Under the pieces are notes generated by a model that did no database searches, was not told the origin of the DNA, and saw nothing but the letters and a program-made list of their open reading frames with translations. The position numbers and the translations under genes are program-made. Of a DNA stretch of 26,310 bases, positions 1 through 7,108 are shown one piece after another. Source of the stretch: Candidatus Aminicenantota bacterium (GTDB lineage: Bacteria; Acidobacteriota; B3-B38; Guanabaribacteriales; B3-B38); the NCBI GenBank assembly GCA_029880275.1, contig JAOUOQ010000005.1:1-26310 (forward strand), read 5' to 3'. The first letter of the stretch is position 1. Each line of letters opens with the position of its first letter.

Positions 1-117
1 GACCTTATAGTAATGCCCTCCCACGGGATGAGCGGTCTTGAACGCATCCTCATGGGCAGCACCACCGAGAGAGTGATCCGCCGCGCACTCTGCCCGGTTC
101 TAACCATCAAGGGCTGA
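1..117 (+). CDS. Universal stress protein (UspA family), 3' end only
   Basis: The window opens inside a gene; 38 C-terminal codons remain, ending in TGA at 115-117. The residues read DLIVMPSHGMSGLERILMGS and continue to a typical CPVLTIK end. This is the ATP-binding tail of UspA proteins: the small-residue pattern G-x2-G-x9-G-[ST] is visible as GMSGLERILMGST. UspA-fold proteins are small cytoplasmic nucleotide-binding stress proteins. Nothing can be said about the start, total length or any partner domain, since these lie outside the window. Confidence 0.85.
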   Translation, partial: DLIVMPSHGMSGLERILMGSTTERVIRRALCPVLTIKG

Positions 118-235
118 GTTATTGCTCATTCTTGAAAATAATCCAATTTATGGATTTCTTGGAATTGGGTTTGAGCGCATTGGATTAAAGTAAAATATTA
201 AATAGCATATTCGGGCGATAATGATAAAAAAATAC

Positions 236-264
236 TTGACTTTCTTTAAATATTAGCATATATT
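236..264 (+). promoter_or_regulatory. Sigma70-type promoter for the lipoprotein gene
   Basis: TTGACT (236-241), a 17-nt spacer and TATATT (259-264). Predicted start near 271, giving an untranslated leader of about 110 nt before the ATG at 381. The rest of 118-380 is AT-rich; I saw no other gene in it. Confidence 0.6.
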
Positions 265-380
265 CTGAAAATATTAACAAAATAATTGATTTTAGCTTGA
301 ACGATTTATCACTTGCTAATAAAAAAATTAAGCTAAAGAGGAAGTAAGTTGATTAAATTTAACCATTTGGAGGAATCAAA

Positions 381-848
381 ATGAAAAAATGCTTGCTTTC
401 TTCAATAATGATTTTATTACTAGTTGCATGCGGAGTTCCTAAGGAAGAATTTGCTAAATTAGAAAAAGATGTTGAATATCTAAGAAAAGAAGTTGATGAA
501 ATTAGCAAGAAAATTGAATTGATGGAAAGTGTTGGTGTTTTCGCTCAACTTGAAAGAACTATCCAAACTGAAAAAGCAGTGCGAACCATGGAAGATATGA
601 GAACAATGGGAGAGGCTATGGAGATATATCAAATTGATTTTGCTGTTTATCCGGATAATATTGATCAATTGCATCCTGATTATATGAGAGAGCCTCCTAA
701 ATTTGATGCTTGGGATAATGAATTTGTATATAAAGTATCTTCGGATAAGCAGAATTATGAACTTATCTCAAAAGGTCCTGATGGTAAGCTAGATACTGAA
801 GATGATATAGTATTCTCCGATGGCCAGTTCACCAAGTACCCCAAATAA
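381..848 (+). CDS. Lipoprotein with coiled coil and GspG-like C-terminal domain
   Basis: This 155-residue protein starts with a lipoprotein signal peptide: Lys2-Lys3, a hydrophobic stretch and the lipobox LVAC, with the lipidated Cys at 17 followed by Gly. Residues about 22-50 are heptad-like and charged, so a coiled coil is likely. From about residue 62 the chain resembles the C-terminal part of type II secretion major pseudopilins (GspG): a helix containing EDMRTMGEAMEIYQIDF, a YPDNIDQL turn, a DAWDNEFVYK strand matching the family's DPWGNPYVY, and GPDGKLDTEDDI, the acidic calcium-binding-like loop. The usual prepilin leader and hydrophobic N-terminal helix are replaced by the lipid anchor and coiled coil. 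A GGAGG ribosome site lies just upstream (369-373). The gene is more AT-rich than its neighbours. Envelope location is inferred; the function is unknown. Confidence 0.7.
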   Translation: MKKCLLSSIMILLLVACGVPKEEFAKLEKDVEYLRKEVDEISKKIELMESVGVFAQLERTIQTEKAVRTMEDMRTMGEAMEIYQIDFAVYPDNIDQLHPDYMREPPKFDAWDNEFVYKVSSDKQNYELISKGPDGKLDTEDDIVFSDGQFTKYPK

Positions 849-874
849 AATAGGCACGCACTTCTTACATGATT

Positions 875-922
875 TAAAAAATAAAGGAGATTTACATATT
901 ACTTAGCAGCTCCTCTTTTTTA
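875..922. terminator. Bidirectional intrinsic terminator between convergent genes
   Basis: AAAGGAG (883-889) pairs with CTCCTCT (910-916) across a 20-nt loop, with an A-run on the left (875-880) and a T-run on the right (916-921). Read on the minus strand, the stem is followed by TATTTTTT and would end the pyrK-to-radical-SAM operon. Read on the plus strand, it is followed by six T and would end the lipoprotein transcript. The loop is long and the stem has one mismatch or wobble, so strength is uncertain. The right arm lies inside the last codons of the radical SAM gene. Confidence 0.4.
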
Positions 923-1977
923 ATTAAAATAAGCTTATCACTAACGCTCAAGCGCATCTGGTCTTCGTGGAGGCTGATATTCCCCTTTACCCTTATTTCA
1001 CAGGAAGGGTAATTCTTTTTCAAGCGGGCTAAGTTTTCTCTTTTATTCCCTATCATATTGGATATATTCTCCGGGGAGACCTCAATATCAAGCCTGTTCA
1101 TTGTCTCAAGCTGAAGCCTTTCCATACCCAGCTTAATCAGGTCGTAGAAGATGCTTGAGGCAACCAACTGCCCCAATGCAGGGTGGTAGGGCCCCGCTAC
1201 TATGGTACCTGGCTTTTCCAGTGCCCGGTTTGGCTGCAGCCCCAGGCGGATAACCCTTATCCCCTCAGCCTCAAACTCCAGCACCAATCGCTTCAATATC
1301 GATACAGCCCGCCTAAGACTCAGGGGTGTGTATTCGCCTGTGAGGTAGAGCTGCTCCAGAATAGTATCCCGGATAACCAGAGTGGGGTGGAGGCGAACCA
1401 TATCGGGCTTTAACGACTTGACTTTATCCATGGATGAGTTCCGACTGGCCTCATCCTCCCCGGGTAAGCCTATCATGAGCTGAATTCCGGTCTTAAATCC
1501 AAAATCTTTTAACAGCTCCATTGCGCGCTGCACATCTTCAGATGTGTGTCCCCTCTGGATATAAGCCAGCAGCTGGTCGTCCATCGTCTGAACTCCCAGC
1601 TCAATCACACTCACCCCTCTCTCCCTCAAAAAGGAGAGAATCGGATTATCTATCCAGTCTGGGCGAGTGGAGAGGCGTATTCCCCCGATGAGCCCGCTTT
1701 TAAGCACCTCTGATGCCGGACGAATATACTCCTCCTGAAGCTGACGGGGAAGAAGGGTGAAGCTTCCGCCATAATAGGCTATTTCTATATGAGGAAGTTT
1801 TCCTTCGGGCGAAGATAACTGTAGAGATTGCAAGCATTTATGAATATAGGACTTTAGCTCCTGTGATGAGAGGGGCTTTTTCTTGCCCACTACTGCCGTC
1901 TGATTGCAGAAGATACAACCATAGGGGCAGCTATCCTGAGGGACGAAAATGGGGATAATTCTGGTGTGGGATTTCAT
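892..1977 (-). CDS. Radical SAM protein (Elp3/coproporphyrinogen-oxidase-like)
   Basis: A 361-residue radical SAM enzyme. The N-terminus carries C17-x3-C21-x2-C24 (DSCPYGCIFCNQ), the ligands of the [4Fe-4S] cluster that cleaves S-adenosylmethionine. YYGGSFTLL, near residue 70, is the glycine-rich SAM-contact motif. The central part, with LSTRPDWID, VIELGVQTMDD and GIQLMIGLPGE, matches the Elp3-type radical SAM core. No GNAT acetyltransferase domain follows, unlike true Elp3; the C-terminal about 90 residues are a small accessory domain. Family members are often found directly after rnc, as here (16-nt gap). There is no strong ribosome site, so translation may depend on the upstream rnc. Substrate is unknown. 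Confidence 0.85.
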   Translation of the reverse strand: MKSHTRIIPIFVPQDSCPYGCIFCNQTAVVGKKKPLSSQELKSYIHKCLQSLQLSSPEGKLPHIEIAYYGGSFTLLPRQLQEEYIRPASEVLKSGLIGGIRLSTRPDWIDNPILSFLRERGVSVIELGVQTMDDQLLAYIQRGHTSEDVQRAMELLKDFGFKTGIQLMIGLPGEDEASRNSSMDKVKSLKPDMVRLHPTLVIRDTILEQLYLTGEYTPLSLRRAVSILKRLVLEFEAEGIRVIRLGLQPNRALEKPGTIVAGPYHPALGQLVASSIFYDLIKLGMERLQLETMNRLDIEVSPENISNMIGNKRENLARLKKNYPSCEIRVKGNISLHEDQMRLSVSDKLILIKKEELLSNM

Positions 1978-1993
1978 TTAATTACTGGCTTCT

Positions 1994-2731
1994 TTAATCC
2001 TGCTTGATATCATCATTAAAGGGGATAGAGTGAATTATCTGAGAGGCTTTTTTAGCTGCTTCCTGTTGAGCTTCTTTCTTGGTTTTTCCCCTTCCGGTGG
2101 AAATCAAAACCTCGCCAATTCTAAGCTCCACCACGAAATGCTTACGGTGCTGGGGACCCCATTCCTCCACCACCGTATAATTAGGCAGGGGGAGGTCTTG
2201 AGCCTGCACATATTCCTGAAAGGAGGATTTATAGTCGTTGCCCGGCACCGCAAGCTCCCCTATGCGAGAGAGCCGATCAGCAAGGGAGTTCTGAACGAAT
2301 TCTCTGGCAGCTTCCAGGCCTCCATCGAGATATATGGCGGCAGTAAGCGCCTCATAAGCATCAGCCAGAAGGGATTCCTTCTCCCTTCCCATTGACTTCT
2401 CCTCTCCGTGGCTTAAAAGAAGGTAGTCTCCCAGCCCCAGCTTGTGTGCCTGCTGAGCCAGGCACTCTGTGCAGACGATGAAGGCTTTCATTTTGGTGAG
2501 TTCCCCCTCCGAGGAATTGGGAAATACTGAGAGGAGAAGTTCGCTTGTGATGAATCCTAAAATAGCATCTCCCAGAAACTCGAGCAGCTCATTATCCCCA
2601 TGAACAGACTCAGGGTGCTCATTGGCATAGGAGCGATGGGTGAGGGCGCGGAGGAGAAACTCCTTTTTCTGGAATTGATAGGCTATCTTTTGCTCCAGCT
2701 CCTTAAATTTATCGTTAAGCTGTTCTTTAAT
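1994..2731 (-). CDS. rnc: Ribonuclease III, start codon unclear
   Basis: Endoribonuclease for double-stranded RNA (rRNA and mRNA processing). The catalytic domain shows NELLEFLGDAIL, with the acidic pair E51/D55, and LLADAYEALTAA with D124/E127, numbered from an ATT at 2731. A dsRNA-binding domain follows, from DYKSSFQEYVQ to KEAQQEAAKKA. The first in-frame ATG (2491) is internal and would remove half of the catalytic domain, so it cannot be the start. No in-frame ATG, GTG or TTG exists between the pyrF stop and that position. The natural ATG (2738-2736), after an AAGGAGGT site and overlapping the pyrF stop as ATGA, is out of frame by one base across an A5 run. Either translation starts at ATT 2731, or the reading frame shifts in the A-run, or the run has a sequencing error. 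Confidence 0.88.
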   Translation of the reverse strand: MKEQLNDKFKELEQKIAYQFQKKEFLLRALTHRSYANEHPESVHGDNELLEFLGDAILGFITSELLLSVFPNSSEGELTKMKAFIVCTECLAQQAHKLGLGDYLLLSHGEEKSMGREKESLLADAYEALTAAIYLDGGLEAAREFVQNSLADRLSRIGELAVPGNDYKSSFQEYVQAQDLPLPNYTVVEEWGPQHRKHFVVELRIGEVLISTGRGKTKKEAQQEAAKKASQIIHSIPFNDDIKQD

Positions 2732-2734
2732 TTT

Positions 2735-3478
2735 TCATTTACCTCCTTGCCGTGACGATAATTCGGACAAAACTCGCTCCAGAGATAAAAGGGGATCCTT
2801 TGAACCTGTTATCGGTCTTCCAATAACGATGTAATCGGCTCCCGCTTCAATTGCTTCTCTGGGGGTGGCAAACCTCCTCTGGTCATCAGCACTGGCCCAG
2901 GAGGGGCGAATCCCGGGAGTTACAATAATAAAACCTTCACCACAAGTTTCTCGTATGGCTCTTATCTCTCTGGGGGAAGCCACCACCCCATCCAGTCCCG
3001 TCTCCAAGGCTATCTGGGATAAGCGGAGAACCATCTCATCAACCGACCTTTCTAATCCCATTCTCTTAAAGCCCTCTTGATTCAGGCTGGTTAATACGGT
3101 AATCCCCACAATTTTAGGGCGAGAGACCTTAAAGGTTGAGCAGTAGCGGTCGGTTTCCTGTACGGTGAGCCTCATCGTCTCCATTCCGCCCATGGTGTGC
3201 AGGTTAAACATAGAAACACCCATCTTCACCGCCTCTAAAGCCGCATTAGCAACGGTTCGGGGTATATCGTGGAATTTAAGGTCTAAAAAGACCTTATCCC
3301 CACCGGACACTATCTCTCGCACCAATTGCGGTCCTGCGGAGGTGAACAATTGGCTTCCCACCTTGAACATGCCCACTCTCCCTCTCAGAAGGTTTACCAG
3401 CTCCAGCGCTTTGTCGGCAGCAGGCACATCAAGGGCTATAATCAACTTATCCTTTATCTCTTCCCTCGGAGCCTCCAT
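2735..3478 (-). CDS. pyrF: Orotidine 5'-phosphate decarboxylase
   Basis: Last step of UMP synthesis: OMP to UMP plus CO2. The 247-residue TIM-barrel protein has the N-terminal IIALDVP strand, the catalytic Lys/Asp motif DLKFHDIPRTV, and the phosphate-binding end GADYIVIGRPIT. Length is normal for the bacterial family. ATG at 3478 follows GAGGAG, which overlaps the end of pyrD, with a 2-nt gap between genes. At the 3' end its TGA overlaps an ATG (ATGA) that looks like the intended rnc start. It is the third gene of the minus-strand pyrimidine operon. Confidence 0.95.
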   Translation of the reverse strand: MEAPREEIKDKLIIALDVPAADKALELVNLLRGRVGMFKVGSQLFTSAGPQLVREIVSGGDKVFLDLKFHDIPRTVANAALEAVKMGVSMFNLHTMGGMETMRLTVQETDRYCSTFKVSRPKIVGITVLTSLNQEGFKRMGLERSVDEMVLRLSQIALETGLDGVVASPREIRAIRETCGEGFIIVTPGIRPSWASADDQRRFATPREAIEAGADYIVIGRPITGSKDPLLSLERVLSELSSRQGGK

Positions 3479-3480
3479 TT

Positions 3481-4410
3481 TTACTCCTCTCTCAAAGCGC
3501 CCACCAGTTGATTCACATCAGATATATTTTCATTGCGGAGGTACTCTTCCAGCTCATTCACCAGCCTCCAGCAGATAGTGGGGTCAAAAAAGTTAGCAGT
3601 CCCAATCTGCACCGCCGAAGCCCCTGCTAACATGAACTTTATTACATCTGCCACGGAGGAAATTCCTCCTACACCGACAATGGGAATGTTCACCTTTTTG
3701 GCGGTCTGATACACCATCCGTAGGGCAACCGGACGGATGGCGGGCCCTGAAAGCCCTCCGGTAATATTAGCCAGAGAAGGGCGGCGGGTGGACACATCAA
3801 TCTCCATTCCCAGCAGAGTGTTAATCAAAGATAATGCATTTGCCCCGGCATCCTCTGCACTTCGGGCAATAAGGGTAATATCGGTGACATTGGGGGTAAG
3901 CTTCACCAACAGGGGAAGGGAAGTTTTTCCCCTCACTGCTTGAACCAGCTCAAAGGTAACCGAGGGGTCGGTGCCGAAGGTAATCCCCCCTTTCTTGATA
4001 TTAGGGCAGGAGATATTAACCTCTAATGCGGCAACTCCATTTACTCCATCCAATCTCTCAGCCGCCTTGATATAATCATCTATCTCTCTTCCCCAAATAT
4101 TTACTATGATAGCCGTATCGTATTGAATCAGTTGGGGGAGCTTTTGGCTGATAAAATTTTCCATTCCGATATTTTCCAGCCCGATGGAGTTGAGCATTCC
4201 CGCTGGGGTCTCGCAGATGCGCGGTGGCGGGTTCCCTTTTTCTTCCCACATGGAAAGCCCCTTGGTTACCATCCCACCCAGCTTCCCCAGGTCGCCAAGG
4301 GGGGCATACTCAAGCCCATAGCCGAAGGTTCCACTGGCAGCTATGATAGGGTTTTTGAGCTTCAGCCCGTTGAGCTCTACCGACAAGCTGGGACTGGCTC
4401 TTGCTACCAT
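3481..4410 (-). CDS. pyrD: Dihydroorotate dehydrogenase, class 1B catalytic subunit
   Basis: Oxidises dihydroorotate to orotate with FMN; class 1B enzymes pass electrons through PyrK to NAD+. The protein (309 residues from the chosen start) shows SVELNGLKLKNPIIAASG at its N-terminus, the active-site loop EVNISCPNIKKGG with the catalytic Cys expected for class 1, and the FMN phosphate-binding IPIVGVGGISS plus GASAVQIGTA near the C-terminus. I chose ATG 4410 rather than an in-frame start 39 nt upstream because GGGGAGG lies 7 nt before it. This start overlaps the pyrK stop by a few bases, which suggests translational coupling. Confidence 0.93.
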   Translation of the reverse strand: MVARASPSLSVELNGLKLKNPIIAASGTFGYGLEYAPLGDLGKLGGMVTKGLSMWEEKGNPPPRICETPAGMLNSIGLENIGMENFISQKLPQLIQYDTAIIVNIWGREIDDYIKAAERLDGVNGVAALEVNISCPNIKKGGITFGTDPSVTFELVQAVRGKTSLPLLVKLTPNVTDITLIARSAEDAGANALSLINTLLGMEIDVSTRRPSLANITGGLSGPAIRPVALRMVYQTAKKVNIPIVGVGGISSVADVIKFMLAGASAVQIGTANFFDPTICWRLVNELEEYLRNENISDVNQLVGALREE

Positions 4411-5222
4411 ATTATATCCTCCCCGTTGAAGACCGGTCCCTCGGTGCAAACCCGCTGGTAGGAGTGGCCACTATTTTTATTTCTGATTTTCACTACACAT
4501 CCCAGGCAAGCCCCCAGCCCGCACGCCATGCGCTGCTCGAGCGAGAGCTGAGATTTCAGCCCGTAGCTCTTCGCCAGGGAAGCTACTTTCTTAAGCATAG
4601 GAGCAGGTCCACAGGCGAAGATTTCACCCTGTGAGCCCTTGCTGTCATCAAGGTATGAGGCCAGCAGGTCAGTTACCATTCCCTTTACCCCTTTGCTCCC
4701 GTCTTCAGTGCTGACTTTGGGGGTGAGCCTTAACGATTCAAACTCATCGAGCGCCAGCAGCTCTTCCTGTGAATTAGCTCCTAAAAAGACCGTAGGAGTC
4801 TGTCCCTTTTCCACCAGCTCATGGGCTAAGAAGAGTAAGGGAGCGATACCAATCCCGCCTCCCACAACTATCGGCTCATAGCCAGAGGCGATATGGTTCA
4901 GATTGAATCCTGTACCCAATGGTCCGACAATCGCAAGGCTCTCTCCGCTTCTTTTCTCTGCGAGGAGTCTGGTTCCTTTCCCCACTACCTTGTACAGGAT
5001 GGTGAAGCCGAGGCGATGGTTGTCTTCCTTGATTATAGAGTGGATGCTCATAGGGCGGGGGAGAAGGGGGTCGAAGCTTTTACCGATTTTTAGCATAACG
5101 AATTGCCCCGGAGTAGCTACCGAAGCAATCTGAGCGGATTTAAGCGAAAGTAGCCAATAGCCGGGAGCGATAGAATTCTGCTTTCGCAGGGGAAGGCTCA
5201 AATGATAGATTCTCTTTTCCAA
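4404..5222 (-). CDS. pyrK: Dihydroorotate dehydrogenase electron-transfer subunit
   Basis: A 272-residue flavin/[2Fe-2S] subunit that carries electrons from PyrD to NAD+. It has a ferredoxin-reductase FAD domain (PGQFVMLKI, then PLLPRPMSIH for FAD binding), an NAD-binding half starting at IVVGGGIGIAPLLFLA, and a C-terminal iron-sulphur cluster with Cys in ACGLGACLGC and a final Cys in QRVCTEGP. The start is TTG (5222-5220), with GGGG about 9 nt upstream. First gene of the minus-strand operon pyrK-pyrD-pyrF-rnc-radical SAM. No PyrR-type loop is visible in its roughly 35-nt leader; instead a small hairpin covers the presumed ribosome site. Confidence 0.93.
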   Translation of the reverse strand: MEKRIYHLSLPLRKQNSIAPGYWLLSLKSAQIASVATPGQFVMLKIGKSFDPLLPRPMSIHSIIKEDNHRLGFTILYKVVGKGTRLLAEKRSGESLAIVGPLGTGFNLNHIASGYEPIVVGGGIGIAPLLFLAHELVEKGQTPTVFLGANSQEELLALDEFESLRLTPKVSTEDGSKGVKGMVTDLLASYLDDSKGSQGEIFACGPAPMLKKVASLAKSYGLKSQLSLEQRMACGLGACLGCVVKIRNKNSGHSYQRVCTEGPVFNGEDIIW

Positions 5223-5232
5223 TAGCTGAGAC

Positions 5233-5245
5233 CCCGTAATTCGGG
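5233..5245 (-). promoter_or_regulatory. Small hairpin over the pyrK ribosome-binding site
   Basis: In the minus-strand transcript CCCG (5245-5242) can pair with CGGG (5236-5233) across a 5-nt loop. The second arm contains most of the GGGG that would serve the TTG start at 5222. The stem is short (4 bp), so a regulatory role is only possible. Confidence 0.3.
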
Positions 5246-5263
5246 CTTAAAACTATCTTCATT

Positions 5264-5292
5264 ACTATAACAAAAAACCCTTGAGCTGTAAA
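5264..5292 (-). promoter_or_regulatory. Promoter of the pyrK-pyrD-pyrF-rnc operon
   Basis: On the minus strand: TTTACA (5292-5287), a 17-nt spacer and TATAGT (5269-5264), each one base from consensus. Predicted start near 5257, about 35 nt before the TTG of pyrK. Confidence 0.6.
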
Positions 5293-5423
5293 TATTAATC
5301 TGGAGCTGACAAATCGCTTCTAATTGTCGCAATAATAGACAAAATAAAAAACTGCTCAGACAGTGCGCAAATCTGCCTCCTCCCCTTACTGATTCCCTCT
5401 TTTAAATAAGTCTTATTTTCTTC

Positions 5424-5452
5424 TTGACACTCCTCCAAGGAGATGCTATTAT
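5424..5452 (+). promoter_or_regulatory. Promoter of the pyrR-pyrB-pyrC operon
   Basis: TTGACA (5424-5429), a 17-nt spacer and TATTAT (5447-5452), close to consensus. Predicted start near 5459. The divergent pyrK promoter lies about 130 bp to the left; between the two I see only AT-rich sequence with no gene. Confidence 0.75.
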
Positions 5453-5478
5453 TAGCGTAGATTTAATGAACTCTTTAA

Positions 5479-5498
5479 TTTGGTCCCGAGAGGCCAAA
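5479..5498 (+). promoter_or_regulatory. PyrR-binding loop (anti-antiterminator) of the pyr attenuator
   Basis: Stem TTTGG (5479-5483) with CCAAA (5494-5498), one bulged T, then CC/GG closing a CGAGA loop. This matches the known PyrR-binding RNA, a purine-rich GAGAGG hairpin with a bulge. GAGGC (5490-5494) is complementary to GCCTC (5535-5539) in the terminator's left arm, as expected if an antiterminator competes with both structures. PyrR with UMP would stabilise this loop and favour termination. Confidence 0.75.
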
Positions 5499-5533
5499 AA
5501 GGGTAGATGAACATTATTTGCATCAAAAAAAGG

Positions 5534-5560
5534 AGCCTCCCTGAAGAGGGGGCTTTTTTT
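5534..5560 (+). terminator. Attenuator terminator upstream of pyrR
   Basis: AGCCTCC (5534-5540) pairs with GGGGGCT (5548-5554, one G-T pair) around a 7-nt loop, followed by seven T (5554-5560). It stands between the promoter and the pyrR start, 36 nt after the PyrR loop, which is the expected arrangement for attenuation. Confidence 0.8.
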
Positions 5561-5582
5561 GTGCCTGAGTTAAGGAGAAGCT

Positions 5583-6128
5583 ATGCCTTTTAGAGAGAAG
5601 GTTCAACTGATGGATGCTGTGACCATGGACCGCACCCTTATTCGCATCGCGCATGAGATTATAGAGAGAAACAAGGGTGTGCAAGACCTCGTTATTATCG
5701 GCATTCGAACGCGAGGTGTCCCTTTAGCCCGCAGAATTGCCAAGAAAATTGAAGAGATAGAGAAGGTATCTATACCTATGGGCATCCTGGATATTACTAT
5801 GTATCGGGACGACCTGACCGCAGTGGGACCTCAGCCAATAGTACGCCAGACCAATATACCTTTCAGGATAACCGACAAGAAGGTAATTCTCATAGACGAT
5901 GTGCTTTTTACCGGGCGAACCATCAGGTCTGCCCTTGATTCCATTATCGACCTCGGCAGACCCAAATTCATTCAGCTTGCCGTCCTTATCGACCGTGGGC
6001 ACCGTGAGCTGCCCATCAGGGCAGATTATGTGGGCAAAAATGTTCCCACCTCCCTCGAAGAGGTTGTGGAAGTGAATGTGGTGGAGGAGGATGGGAAAGA
6101 TAGTGTCATTCTAATGGAAGAAGATTAG
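5583..6128 (+). CDS. pyrR: Bifunctional pyr operon regulator / uracil phosphoribosyltransferase
   Basis: A 181-residue type I phosphoribosyltransferase-fold protein that senses UMP and binds the pyr leader RNA; many members also make UMP from uracil and PRPP. The PRPP-binding loop VILIDDVLFTGRTIRSAL is intact, as are DITMYRDDL and the hood-region residues LIDRGHRELPIRADYVGKN typical of PyrR. ATG 5583 follows AAGGAG. It is the first gene after the attenuator, so it controls its own expression. The 41-nt gap to pyrB shows no second PyrR loop, so one leader appears to serve the whole pyrR-pyrB-pyrC operon. Confidence 0.94.
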   Translation: MPFREKVQLMDAVTMDRTLIRIAHEIIERNKGVQDLVIIGIRTRGVPLARRIAKKIEEIEKVSIPMGILDITMYRDDLTAVGPQPIVRQTNIPFRITDKKVILIDDVLFTGRTIRSALDSIIDLGRPKFIQLAVLIDRGHRELPIRADYVGKNVPTSLEEVVEVNVVEEDGKDSVILMEED

Positions 6129-6169
6129 ATGAATCTTAACCTTTCCGATTAAGCCAAAGGAGGGGCTTT

Positions 6170-7108
6170 GTGCCGTTAAAGAGAAAGGATTTGTTAGGAA
6201 TTGAGCCTTTGTCAGTGGAGGAGATTAATCTCATCCTTGATACTGCCAAAGCCTTCAAGGAAGTCTCCACCAGGGATATAAAGAAGGTGCCTACTTTGAG
6301 GGGGAAGACTTTAATCAACCTCTTCTTTGAACCCAGTACCAGAACCCGCACCTCATTTGAGATAGCCGGTAAGAGGCTGAGCGCCGACATCCTCAACATC
6401 TCAGCTTCTACCAGCAGTGTGGTCAAGGGGGAGACCCTCATTGATACCGCAAGGAATCTGGAAGCCATGTACCCTGATATTATCATCATCCGCCACAGCC
6501 GGGCTGGTGCACCTCATCTTCTGGCAAATATCTGTCGCGCTTCCGTTATCAACGCCGGTGATGGCGCTCATGAGCATCCCACCCAGGCGCTATTGGATGC
6601 CTTCACCATCAAGGAAAATAAAGGGCAAATCAAGGGTTTAAAGGTAGCCATTATAGGAGATATACTTCACAGCCGGGTTGCTCGCTCAAATATTCATCTG
6701 CTTACCAAACTGGGAGCAGAGGTGAGTATAGCCGGTCCGGCTACTTACATCCCGGTAGAGATTGAAAAATTGGGAGTTAAAGTTTACCACCATATCGACG
6801 CCGCCCTTGAGGGGCGCGATGTGGTGATGATTCTCCGCATTCAGCGCGAGAGACAGGATAAATCTTACTTTCCTTCATTGAGGGAATATTTTAATCTCTT
6901 CGGTCTCACTCTCGAACGGCTGAAAAGAGCTAAAAAGGATGTGATAATAATGCATCCCGGACCACTAAATCGGGGGGTAGAAATCTCCTCCGAGGTAGCC
7001 GATAGTCCATATTCTGTGATCCTGGAACAGGTAACCAATGGGGTGGCGGTCAGGATGGCTGTGCTCTATCTCCTTATGGGAGGAAAATATGAAGAAGTTG
7101 TTAGTTAA
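6170..7108 (+). CDS. pyrB: Aspartate carbamoyltransferase, catalytic subunit
   Basis: Joins carbamoyl phosphate and aspartate to carbamoyl-aspartate. The 312-residue protein has the carbamoyl-phosphate motif FFEPSTRTRTSFE, the HPTQALLDAF segment, and the aspartate-domain MHPGPLNRGVEI. GTG start at 6170, supported by AAAGGAGGGG 7 nt upstream. No pyrI regulatory subunit is present nearby, so feedback control is more likely through PyrR. It overlaps pyrC by 20 bp. Confidence 0.95.
   Translation: MPLKRKDLLGIEPLSVEEINLILDTAKAFKEVSTRDIKKVPTLRGKTLINLFFEPSTRTRTSFEIAGKRLSADILNISASTSSVVKGETLIDTARNLEAMYPDIIIIRHSRAGAPHLLANICRASVINAGDGAHEHPTQALLDAFTIKENKGQIKGLKVAIIGDILHSRVARSNIHLLTKLGAEVSIAGPATYIPVEIEKLGVKVYHHIDAALEGRDVVMILRIQRERQDKSYFPSLREYFNLFGLTLERLKRAKKDVIIMHPGPLNRGVEISSEVADSPYSVILEQVTNGVAVRMAVLYLLMGGKYEEVVS

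Noticed and set aside
1994..2491. A 165-residue RNase III starting at the ATG 2491
   Set aside because: The open frame continues 240 bp upstream with the essential NELLEFLGD motif, so this start would give a dead fragment.
3165..3578. Plus-strand frame opposite pyrF/pyrD
   Set aside because: Spans the junction of two certain genes and has a Ser/Pro-rich composition typical of antisense frames.
5340..5370. ACTG/CAGT hairpin with T6 on the minus strand as a terminator
   Set aside because: Only a 4-bp stem, and no minus-strand gene upstream needs it.
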